From the NCBI GenBank assembly GCA_963575645.1, contig OY754469.1, positions 37,840,753 to 37,904,752 of the forward strand: DNA of 64,000 nt, read 5' to 3'. This document shows positions 1-12,700 of this stretch, piece after piece; position 1 is the first letter of the stretch; each line of letters starts with the position of its first letter. A program made the translations under genes and the position numbers. The notes beneath the pieces were generated by a model, which saw only the letters and a list, made by a program, of their open reading frames with translations, ran no database searches and was not told where the DNA came from. The stretch is from Xanthostigma xanthostigma (lineage: Eukaryota > Arthropoda > Insecta > Raphidioptera > Raphidiidae).

Positions 1-382
1 TTTGTAATGAATAAACTCAAAAATTATTGGATCGATTTTAAAAATTCTGTCACTAATAGAATGCTACATTATCACTACATAGGCTATATTGTTAATCGAG
101 TTAAATTAGAAATCCCTACGAAAACTGCAATAATGTAACTCAAATCAAAATATTATATAAAGAAGTAAAGTTTGTAAGTTTGGATGTAGGAGATAATCTC
201 CGAAACTACTCATCCGATTTCAAAAATGTTTTCACCAATATTTAGATCGGACCTTCAGGATGGACATAGGCTATATATTATCGCGTTAAAATAAAAGCGC
301 TTTTCGTGGAGCCCAATTCTGCAACGTAGGTCGACGAAAAAACGATAACAATCTACAAATTCGGGCGAAGCCGAACCGCTAG
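1..382 (+). mobile_element. Helitron fragment, 3' end
   Basis: The 3' terminus is a GC-rich hairpin (CGGGCGAAGCCG) followed by CTAG at 379-382 and then T, the Helitron end. The 5' part lies outside the window. A second copy of the same family lies inverted at 35713-36090. The end sits 63 bases downstream of the ABCA donor at 446. Confidence 0.7.
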
Positions 383-445
383 TAATTCTATAACAAAATG
401 TAGGACGATTTCATCATAAATTGATTTTTTTTGTGCTTGCCTTAC

Positions 446-711
446 GAACTCTCCGAAATGTGGTTTGTAAATATCCGGACTAAGAACAAGTGCCGGTTCA
501 TCAACGGTAGGTGGTCTGATCAACGAAAAACCCATCGCAACTGCCGTAAATATAGTTGGAAGGATCAACACGTAAACTAGCGCCCTCCTGTCACGAAGAT
601 AGTGAAGTACGCGCTTGCGCAACAAAACCTCGAAAATGGTCTTCATCGATGCCTTGATTGGATCGTCTCGACTGTACAAATCCGTATCGTCGTCAAATTT
701 GAAATACTTAT
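446..711 (-). CDS. ABCA: ABCA exon: start of second half, TM7
   Basis: Acceptor TTTCTTTCAG. Encodes an acidic stretch (FDDDTDLYSRDDP), then FEVLLRKRVLHYLRDRR and the TM7 core ALVYVLILPTIFTAVAMGF. The donor after HFGEF (GTAAGGC) is chosen because the open frame beyond it runs into a Helitron terminus. The gene continues to the left of the window. Confidence 0.9.
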
Positions 712-3700
712 CTGAAAGAAAGGAACAGCCGAACTGTTATTTATTCTATTGAAGCACCAAGAAATTCCTCTTCTTCTTCTCGACGTAGGTGTAGTGAGGA
801 GGCCATTGATTAGCGAAACATGAATAGTGAAAAAAATTATTGTTTTTTAGTAAGTTGTTTTCATATCAAAAGCACAATGCTTTTCATGAGATTCGTTGCA
901 AATGGTATTCAGTTGTTTGAAAAAATTAAAAAATTAAAGTCCCAATATCTGAATACTTACCGGGATCTGGTAAATATGAATGGTTAATGTAACCATTATC
1001 AGCAATTAATTCCCCGCTTTCGCCATTTTGATTTTTGTCCGATTGTTCACAAATATTTAAGAACACTTGTTCTAAAGTACTGCATATCACCCTGAAATGT
1101 TCAAAACCGAGCCTCACCTGATCACTTTCCAATATTTTTGAAATTTGACCAACACTGAAAAAAGCAATGAATGATATTATCCATGGAGAAAACTGTATGC
1201 ATTATACATAGAAAGGAACGTGCCAAAATTTTAAACCGAGTATTTAGTTTAATTTAGTGGATGGTGACACATTACATTTTGGTCACCCCTTGAATTTTTG
1301 CATTATTTTGCGTGTTGAAAGGATAATTGAATTGGAAACAATTTTGTTTTCTGATGAAAACAGGATACGCTTTGAAATCACCAGATTAACAAGAATGAAG
1401 AAGAGCTGGTGATACATTTGTTATTGCAATATCTCTGTAAATGAACCATTTGATGTACGAAGGAGGAATTTCTTTCGCCGCCTACACCGAGCTGCAAATA
1501 AGCCTCCGTCATACTCGTTGTCGATGCTTTCCTGGTTTTATGAAGTTAGATTATTCCTTTAACAGTTACACTAAAAATAGCGCAGAGAAACCGTGTGATG
1601 TGGTAATTTTAACCAGGTAGTTACTACCTGTTGCAATTCTAGTTTAAATTATTTTAAAAACAGTAACCCATTAAAATTATTTACGCATGTTTTTAAAAAA
1701 TCTGCTAACCTGTTACTCAAAACCGCTGATTTTTCAAAAGGTATTTGAATTGTAATAACGTCATCATTAATATCAGCAATACTCGCATTGGGAACTACAT
1801 CTCTGATAGTCATCAAGAGTGCCGTGGAATTAGAGCTATCGCGCGCTTTTTGTTTCGGATACGTCACACATATTTTGTATCCGAATCCATAAGTCTGCTT
1901 CAAGACGTTTGATGAACCTGTACAGTGAACCTTCCCCTGGAAAGAGACACATATCTTTGAGTTCCTGTGAATCAATGTAAATAGATGTGTTATTAGTCTT
2001 GATTTGAGCTGACCTTGTGTAGAATGACAATGGAGTCGCTCAACAGTTCGGCCTCGTCGAGATGATGGGTGGTAAGTACCACAGTGCAGTTATGTTTGTG
2101 TGCCAGGATCAAGTCCCAGATATGTCGACGAGCACTAGGATCGACGCCGCTACTCGGTTCGTCAAGGACGACCAGCGCCGGCCCACCGATGAATGCAAGC
2201 GCGACGCACAATCGACGCTGCATTCCTCCGGACAGATTACTTACTGGTTCGTTTTCGTACGACGAAATCGACATTGACTTTAACATCCTGATGGAAGAAT
2301 AAATAATAATTAATTGGTACGCTATCGTCTGGTTGGATGACGTGGAGGAAGATCTAAAGTTTTCTGAACCGCGAAAATTCGACAATGTTTTGAAATGATT
2401 CGGGGACCACAGCTTTAGAGTTTAGATGGGAATCTTAATACATACTGATTAACTTCTTCTGTGACATCGGCAGCAGGTTTAGAAGTTTTCAGTCGTGCGT
2501 AGAACATCAAGTGTTCTCGTGCGGACATTGTCCCTATGAGAACGTTGGTCTGGGGGCAAAGTCCTACATACTGGCGACCATCGATGCCTCTGTACTGAGC
2601 TGCCGGATCGTTGATCAAAATATGACCGTTGGATGATCGCGTCATTCCGGTAAGCATTTTACTGAAACCAAATAAACAAATGAATGCATACAACTGTAAA
2701 ATATTACGATTGAATGATTTAATTAATGTTAATCTTAAACAGTCTTAACACTAATTTTTGGGTTGTTATAAATGTTTTAAGTTAATTAAGATATGTGTCC
2801 GTTCACCTAATTATTGAAAAAATGAAAGATCTGTAGAACTGTGGCACACGAACGAAAGGGCATGACGAAACTATAATGGTTCCTGATTCTTAGGCAACTC
2901 TAAAATTATCGTTTTTCGCTCGGATCTTTTCAATCCTACCGCCATTGTTCATATGCCTTTCCACGGTTCCTAGATAAATCACAAGTCCCCCTGTTTTGAG
3001 ATTTTAATCCAGGAAAATAGTAAAAAAAGTATCCAATTGATACTTTTTTTATTATTTTTCAATTCATTAAAAAATAATAAATGGAAAAAATTAAATAATC
3101 CTAGCACTTGATATGGCTTAAAAACAATATTAAAATTTCTGCAGTGAAATTAATTATAAACAATTGCATGAATTATCAACTATCCTTACATAAATGTGGT
3201 CTTTCCAGCACCGTTATGTCCCAGCAGAGTGGTGATTTGACCTTTCCTCATTTCAAAAGTAACCTTGTCAACGGCGACTTTTTTTTTCTTATCGTTCTTG
3301 TACACTTTGCTCAGATCCTTTATATAAACACCTGCTTTCAACGATTGATCGGAGATAAACATCACATTTTCTTTGTGTTTCATTGTCGAATCATCTGTTA
3401 AAACAGTGAAAAACGTCCAATTAGTACTCCCATAGTATGTGTAAACACATTTAGTGTTCAGTATACAGTTCAGCGGAATAGCTGGTGTGCTGTTTTGTTC
3501 GGTTTTTCGTCACACCGTTCGGATTTTCGTCACATCAATCTTCTGAGACTAGCAACTGTCGTATAAAATTTTATTTTTGGGGCCTAGCTTCCGCTGATAT
3601 ATAATTTTAGCAGAAACTCACGTAGTAAATTACCTATGAACATGCTTATGATGTATCCAATCAAACCGTAAAGGCAACCGTCGAAAAGTAGAAACACACA

Positions 3701-6700
3701 TGTCGTTCCAAAATTCATTATGTCTCCAACAATTGGGGATTCCCAAACGTTGTCCCATTGAAGTCCTAGACCTTGTACTTCATAACGTAACGCGTACAAA
3801 CAGCCATAACAGAAACTTGACGACATAAATAGATTCTAAAAAGAAATTATGTCGATTTGAAATATGATTTATTGTTTTTATGAGATACCTATGCAACAAG
3901 CCGGCCAAACTAGCATTATGTCAAAGGTAAGTGAAATTCATCATTTTTTTGTAACCGACAACTATAAAATGGGTCTGTAATGAAACATAAAAATACACAT
4001 AAAATCTAACAATAAATTTCGTAGTTTTTAGCTTTAGGAAGGTTGGCCAATTAGTAAGCTATCAGATTGTGAAAAAATTCACGCCAAACAGTGAGAATAT
4101 TTTTTTTTATTTTTAACTCAAAATTCGGAGTTTTGTTAAAAGAAAACCGAAGTAGATTTTCTAGAAAATGACGCATTTCCGACCCCCAAGTGATAGAGGT
4201 TAAATAATTCCAAATTAGTCATAGTTTCTTCTCCCGAGAGGAATACGAGCAATTACCGGTCACTCTGTATACTATGGATCTGAGTTGTAACGTAGGTGGG
4301 TGTCGATGGTTCCATACATGGGAAGGTCAATCTAATATTTCCAGAGAAAGAGAGGGAGAGAGGGAGGGGGTATTAATAAATCATTTAGTTTTGAGTCGCT
4401 AGTAATTGTTATATAAATATTTAATGCACTTACGGTAAGAATTTTCTGATAATATTCCAGATTGGCTTCAATTGCGATAATTATGATGTAAGGCATGTAA
4501 GTCAAAAAATAAAATATAACCGTCGAAACAGCTGCTAGATTTGCCGAATGGAATATTGTAGATATCATGTAACTGAAAAGGGGTGAATGTTAATATCTTA
4601 TTTATATTAAAAATAATTCTTTAAGTTGAGTTTTACAAGCTCTTGACGTGATAACGTCTTATAAATTGATGAAACACCAGCTGCACGCACGAAAAAGTGT
4701 AACGCCGTAACGTTCCGCCTGATCCTGTGCGTGCAAGCGAGAGCGCAGTATAAGCGATAGAGAAGCACGATCGGCCCAAGTTTGGCAGCTACTAAAATTT
4801 AGGTTATGTATTATTAAATATGATATTCGAGCGGAATACGTTATCATGTAAAACTATCGTCCGTAAACCGACTTTACAGACAACCAATTTTTTTTATTAA
4901 TTTATCTCGTTAGTTACTTACTGTCTAGTCTTGTACTTAAATCATGATTACAAACGCTCGACAACTGAGATCATTTGCGTTTATTACATGCTATATTGTA
5001 TCTACTTGAAACTTCACTAGTTACGATGACATTACAATATTTTTTTATGAAGATAAAATTTGCATCTACTTTACGCTTATTTTAGCATAATCTCACATTA
5101 CATCGTAATTTAAACCAATACGAGAGGTACACAATAAACTATTCCCTTAAAGACTTCATGTATGGGAAAATTTGGTATATTTTGTTTCAAAATTCGTCAA
5201 GTTTTTCTGCCGCACCTTGTATAAATAGCTTGCAAAGCCTTGAAGTAAAACCACCAAAATGACCGATGTTTTCAACATATTCTTTACTAGTCATTGGAAA
5301 TTTATTTCAACAGGTTTTTTATATTTTTTGGAAAAACCCGATCCAAAAAGCACAGAAAACATTCCATCAAAAATACTTACCAGAACATAATTACTGAAAA
5401 TCCATAAACAAATAACAAAATATAGATCGGTATTGGATTTGAATATGGCAAAATGTTTAGCAATTTCACCATGATGATGACACAAAACATGATTATAGCC
5501 ATTTCAATTAGTGACGTCAGAAACCAGGATGAGAAATTTATCCAAGGTTTCAAACCCATCACTTTCATTACCTAAAAAAAAAATATTTACTTGAACGTTG
5601 AACTACGATAATAATCTGCAAATTGTATGAGATAAAAATCCGTTACGTAAATTATAAAAGTGTAATTAAGTAATTACAGTCCAGTTTATAAATACTAGAC
5701 AATGATTCACACACTTATACTTTACACTCAGTGGCGTAACTATAGGGTGGCAGAACAGGCAAAATGTCACGAGCCCCTAGCCTGAGGGGATCCCCGGTCC
5801 TAGAGGCCGTTAGGACAGGAGGAACCCAACATTTGGTAAAAAAATATTAATGTCGTATTTAATCAATTTAAATTAGATACTAAAGCACATGCAGGAATTA
5901 TGCAAATATCTACTTTACTTCGAGATTTATAAAGATGAAACTACAACGTGAAGCTTTTTTATATTAAGGGAGGCCCCATCCGTTGAATTTGCCACGGGCC
6001 TCAGGTAGTATAGTTACGCCACTGTTTATACTATAATATAAGCGGCACAGTTTTATGCGTGACACGGGTATGCTTTACAATATTTCATTGCTTCGTCGCT
6101 CCATTAAGCGAACCGTATGATACTGCTGACTCTCTCTCTATTATTTCAAAACATTATATACAGGGTGTCCCATCGTTCTGGGGGCGGAGGATAGCTCCTC
6201 ACTCAAGCAACATATCAAAATTCTGTTTTTGCAAGTCGATGCACAAATTAAAATTAGTTTCTTTTATACAGAGTGTTCAAATACAGAGTGGCACATTAAC
6301 CTTATGTTTTTTTTTTAATGGAACACCCTGTATATTGTGACATTTTTAGAAAGCCAATTCAGTGCTGATCAAATTGATACACAATTATATGGGCCTATAT
6401 ATAAAGAAAAATTTACAATGTCACAATATCCAGGGTGTTCCATTTAAAAAAAAAAACATAAGGTTAATGTGCCACTATGTAGTTGAACACTCTGTATAAA
6501 AGAAACTAATTTTAATTTGTGCATCAACTTGCAAAAACAGAATTTTAATATGTTGCCTGAGTGAGGAGCTATCCTCCGCCCCCAGACCGATGGGACACCC
6601 TGTATATTATAGCACTTGAGAATAGCCGCTATTACATGGCTACTCTAATGCAAGCCCCCAGTTCCCAGGTTCTTATCTGAGAGCTGCTAAAAAATAGTTC

Positions 6701-9700
6701 TATTTCAATTTGGTATTAAAAAAATTGTACACTGAAAATATAAATAACCTTATGGTCTGTGAACAAAATTCAAGAACTGAATCGACATTATAGTACGGTT
6801 CGCTTAGTGGAGCGGCAAATAGTAATTGGTGCTAATATTTACTGTTGCGTTTTTAGTTTCTTTTTCCCAGACAATATATCTAGTAGCAGCGGCAATCATC
6901 ATTACCAACCCGAAAAAGAAACAAATTTGGAAAGTTTGAGTTTCGTAAAGTGCTGCCAAAAATCTGAAATATAAATTCATCATTTTTTTCTATTATGTCC
7001 TCCAGATAGAATATTTGCATGAAATAGTTTTGAGGCTACAAGAGCATGGATAGAGGGGGGGGGGTAAAGGGGATAATTACCCCCCCCCTAGGACCATAAT
7101 AAAAAAAATAGAACTGAAAATAATACGATTTCCTGGCTAAAAAATTAAATTTAGAAATACTTCTTGAAAAAAATTTGTAAAATTGGTTTGGGGGTAAAGC
7201 AATAAAAAATCTATATTTTTTTTAAGTTTTATTAATATCACACAAGAATACTCACGAAGAAAGTTGACACGTTCCTTCGTGAGTATTCTTGTGTGATATT
7301 AATACAACTTAAAAAAAAATATTGATTTTTTATTGCTTTACCCCCCAAACTAATTTTACAAATTTTTTGAGTGAAAAAAGGAGCATATTGAACAGCTGGT
7401 AAACAGTCATCTTAAGCGTAAGAATACTTATTTGTTTACGAATGAAGAATAATCAAAATTTGTGGAACCTGTGGAAGGACCCGATTCAACCAAAAACTTA
7501 CGTGTCGCTCTTAAAGCACGGGTAAGGAAACTGCTGTGTATAAATTTTATGTGTAGGCATTTTGACGTCTTTTAATCGTAATTGAATTATTGCCTGATCG
7601 ATCATATCTTGTAATTCGACAAAACCTCTGAAATAGCGCAAGTCCTCTATGAAATTAGCCTCGGGGCCCGGAAACCAAAACCTATTTAAACAGTAACAAA
7701 ACACAGTCAAGAGAAATGAAATTGTAAAAGTTCATTGGTCCGCATTCTCTGTCAACATGTTTTGACCTCCAGATTTGAAGGTCGATTTCTTCATAATCTG
7801 TACAATATATACGACGCAAGAACAACGATTCTTTAACATTTGAAACGCGTGGCGTAAGAACCCGCCCACTCACACACACATGCTACTTTTTGTAACGAAA
7901 ACGGGCGATTTATCAACAGCATGGCTATTCGATCGCACTTTCGATGCATTTGTTTCGCATTCGCGCGTGAAGAGTACAGCTTCATAGAAATCTCTACCGT
8001 GGTGTGGTACGAATCTGTGAGCCAGCGTTATGCGTTTTGACAATCGCACGTTTGCGATACATATGAGTGAATCGTGCCATCGTGATAAAAAAAGTAGCAG
8101 GTGTGCGCTGGTCCTAAGAAAAATTCAGATAAACAAAAAATAACATCTAATTGATGACATTTAGCGGAAGAGCGTTTTTCGCTTCTACTGATGAAAAGTA
8201 AACACAAAAAGCTTGTGGCGCCCAGAAATTAAGTTTTGACAATGATCCTAAATCTTTATTTATAGTCTAAGATCCGGTATTAGAAATATATACCCTCATC
8301 TGTTATTTGATGATGACAAAGATTATATGTTAGATAATATATATACATTGATAAATCGCACATGATTTGCCTAGCTAAATCGCGTACCGATGCTGTTAAA
8401 TTAAATAGATTCTAATTGACTTTTTTATATCAATGTCCCCAATTTGTTAATCATAAAAATCGAGCCTAGAATGAGAAAATATGACACAAGGAATTGGAAT
8501 ATACCATTGATTCTATACATAAATGTAAATCATCTACATAAACATACCTTGTAAATAGTTGTATTCTGTGTCTTTTGAGAGTATTTGTTTTGATAACATT
8601 TTATTTATGTTATATTCTCTTATCTTAGGCTCGATTTTTATGATTAACAAATCGGGGAAGTTGATCCAAAAAAGTCAATTAGAATTTATTTAATTTAACA
8701 GCATCGGTACGCGATTTAGCTATAATAGTCAACCCATGTGCGATTTATCAATGTATACATTATCTAACTAGAATCTTAGTCATCATCAAATAAAATATGA
8801 GTGTAGGTATATATTTCTAATACCGGATCTCGCACTATTAGAAATTCAATAAGTATAATATAGTAATGTACTTCAATATATTTGCATTGAGATGTGTTAA
8901 TATACTAGAGCTGACAGTAACAAAATACAGTGGATTTCGGTTATAGCAACGATGAAGGGATCACATAATTCCGTCGCTATATCCGAAAGTCGCTATATAG
9001 AAAGAAAAGTAGGTATACTTTAAATTCAAGTGTTACGTCGATATAACCGAAAAGTCGTTATAACCGAGGTCGTTATAAATTAACTGTATATGATGATAAC
9101 TGGCACCGGATCTAGAGTTCACTGCCCAATCTTGGATACTACTGAGGTGGTCAAATTGAGGATTCGTCATAAGCTGTTTGATGTTAGTTTTTCAATTTTA
9201 CAAGTCACTTGATAATGACGGAATAGCCCAAGAGCTGATGACACGATTTTGGGTACGTGTTTTAGGCAGGTTGAAATAATGAAAAAACAGTAATTTATCA
9301 ATGGGTGAATCTGGATTGGCGAGTCTGCCTGAGCGTTTGCGGTTATTTCGCGCCTGCGCAGCATATGACATCTGCAAAAAAATATCCCTAAAAAACATGT
9401 TTTAGGCAACTTGAAATTTTTATAATCTTTGAGTTCAGCATTTATATAATCCAGAAATGAAAATGCCAGAACATTTTGTCGGTTATAAAGTAGGGGCAGA
9501 ACCCCCCGAAGATATTTTATTAATATACGCAATGAGCACGATAAAGGTCAAACGGATGAACGGATTGAAACCAAATTTTGGGAGGATGTTTGGTATGCAG
9601 ATATGAAAAGCTCTATTGTTTTTGGGGAAAATCGGCGCATGCGCAAAAGAGATATATACTATAACGCTGTTTTTTATATAATAATGATATACTTTTCATA

Positions 9701-12700
9701 ACAGTTTATTATTCTATTTATTTTTTCAAGAAAGTTTTGTGAACTATTTTTTTTCTGGCAGATTTTCAAAACAAAACAGCAGTTGGTTCTTGTCTTATTT
9801 TCAAAATATTTCCGAAATTATTAAGTTTAGATTTTTTTTCACAAAACTTTCTTGAAAAAATAAATAGAATAATAAACTGTTATGAAAAGTATATCATTAT
9901 TATATAAAAAACAGCGTTATAGTATATATCTCTTTTGCGCATGCGCCGATTTTCCCCAAAAACAATAGAGCTTTTCATATCTGCATACCAAACATCCTCC
10001 CAAAATTTGGTTTCAATCCGTTCATCCGTTTGACCTTTATCGTGCTCATTGCGTATATTAATAAAATATCTTCGGGGGGTTCTGCCCCTACTTTATAACC
10101 GACAAAATGTTCTGGCATTTTCATTTCTGGATTATATAAATGCTGAACTCAAAGATTATAAAAATTTCAAGTTGCCTAAAACATGTTTTTTAGGGATATT
10201 TTTTTGCAGATGTCATATGCTGCGCAGGCGCGAAATAACCGCAAACGCTCAGGCAGACTCGCCAATCCAGATTCACCCATTGATAAATTACTGTTTTTTC
10301 ATTATTTCAACCTGCCTAAAATACGTACCCAAAATTGTGTCATCAGCTCGGCTAGAAGTAATGAGTGTAAACTAAGAGAAATCCACCAATAAACAGGATT
10401 TTTTATTATACTAAAAAAACGTTAAACTGTAATAATTACTTACTTACTACGGATCCTTGCTGTTGTCGGAACATTGTCAATATCCATTCTGATTTTATAT
10501 TTAACATTTGAATATTTATTTTTTGAATTTTCATTTTGTAAAGATTTGTTGTCAAAAACAATTCCGGCTATAAATTCGTTTACGTCTAATAAAGTTCTCG
10601 CCGAACTTTCCAGTTCATTTTCATTTTTAAGTGGAGAAAATCGATTTAAATCGATACATTTCATCAGATTCGATCCGACATTGACGAAAGATGACAAAGA
10701 CTATAAAAAAGTTCAAATTTTCAAAAATCTATGCTACAAATAGACATTGCAAAATTGCTTATTTTAAATAAAAAAACTATCAATTTAACCGCTGAATATC
10801 GGACGCCAGATTTCTTGACCGCCGACTATAATATTTTAGCTTATACCGAATTCTTACAATTTTACACCGCGAGTTCTTAAATTATTTGCACACCCCTAAT
10901 CATTTAAATCATTTCTACGTACTGTGAGCTGAATTATTGGTTGAAACATGTCGTCAAAATCCATACTGAAGCTGAAAGCGCTAAAACCGAAAAGCCCCAA
11001 TATTTTGTTCAGCAACGGTGAATTGATCAATTCCTGAAAATAATCGAACATTATAATTTTGTCTATTTCCAAATGTCGACATTTTTTTTTCTCTAAAATT
11101 ACCATAATTTTTTTCAATAAATCTTTCTTCTCCAATAACAGCGGTACTGAATTTAAACTCTCATCCATATATCCTAAAACTTCTTCAAAAGTAGCAATTG
11201 ACCTGAAGGTTTGGTTTGCCTAAAATAATAAGACAAATTATAGTGATAAATGTAACGTAAAAATGATAATTAAATTATAAAGTTTATATGAATGACTATA
11301 ATTAGTGTAAAAGCAAAACCGATCAAGTGCGATTATAGTTCGCATGCCGAGGGTTCCGCGCAACCAGCAACCAAATATAATACCTATTAAATTAAATTAC
11401 ACTTCATAAAAGCTTATCTATAACAACACAAATGAGCAGAGATTTTATAATGGTTGGTAATGGGTTAATTATTTTCTTGAAGCTCTGAATTTTAGAGATA
11501 TCTATCTACTTTTCCAAGATTTTACGAGACTGTCAGTTTAAATATTTTTTAATTTTTAGGCCTATAAAATTGGGATGTAGAGGGCGTGGTTTCAAGCGTA
11601 GATTTTTGCTAATAATATAAAGATTAATACGGTTTAGCATTGTGAAACTTCCTATATTTTTGGTAGGTATATAATTATGTCAAAAATTACGCGACCTAAA
11701 ATGAAAAAAAAATATCGGTATGAAACGTGTACCTAACAATAATTGCCCTTTTACATGATATCCCACTGGACAGGGTTAAAAAAAGACCCCCAAAAAATAG
11801 ACAAAAAAAATATTTTTGTGATTATGACTCTTGAATTCGATGTGGACACACAAGCTTTGTTGTACTATGTGAATTTCAACTCGATAGCGTCTACAGTTTT
11901 TGATAAAATCGATTATGACGTGCAGACAGACGACGAAAGATTAGAATTTTGGTACGGAACCCTACAAAATTGTATGGTCTACGTTCATGTGCCTACTGTA
12001 AAAACAGAAAAATCAAGGGCAAAGCAGTGTAGTTTTTCTTTTGATTATAACTCTTTCGAAAACTTGTTTTTATAAAAAAACTATTTTATTAAATATAAAT
12101 CTCGACAAGCCTGCAATATATTATGGTCTAAGATCCCGATTAGACTCGATCTTTATCCATCGAGTTTTTTAATGAAATTTGGAATTTGATAATATTATAA
12201 TTTATGATTTGGTTGCCATTCAATTTCTTGGCACAACTATTTTTAATAAAAAAAATTAGTGATAAATTTTATTAGTTGCCATAGTTACCTACATATAATA
12301 TGTTCCACGTGTTCGCAATAAAATTATCTACATTTTCATATATTATGACAATATAGAAAACCCGGTATAACTGCAAAATTAATTCGAAGGTGCCTGTCTA
12401 CCTGTTTTATGCCAGGAATCAAAATATAGACCAAAATTTGGCATTTTATATGCATATTTTACTTTCAATTTGAAATAAAATCTGAAAACTCGATAACTAG
12501 GTACATTTCAGAAATAAAATTGACAACTTTAATTTTTTATTAAAAATAGCTGTGCCAAGAAATTGAATGGCAACCAAATCAAGTTTTCTTTATTAATACA
12601 TTATATTATCAAATTCCAAATTTCATTAGAAAACTCGATGGGTGAAGATCGAGCCTAATCGGGATCTTGTACTATTTATTAATAAAGCAAAAAAATCTCA

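Noticed and set aside
353-445. Extension of the last ABCA exon seen toward 353
   Set aside because: The frame runs into a Helitron 3' end; a proper donor at 445/446 fits the gene better.
9167-10392. Pair of identical 90-residue ORFs on opposite strands
   Set aside because: They are the two arms of one inverted repeat; the peptide has no family features.
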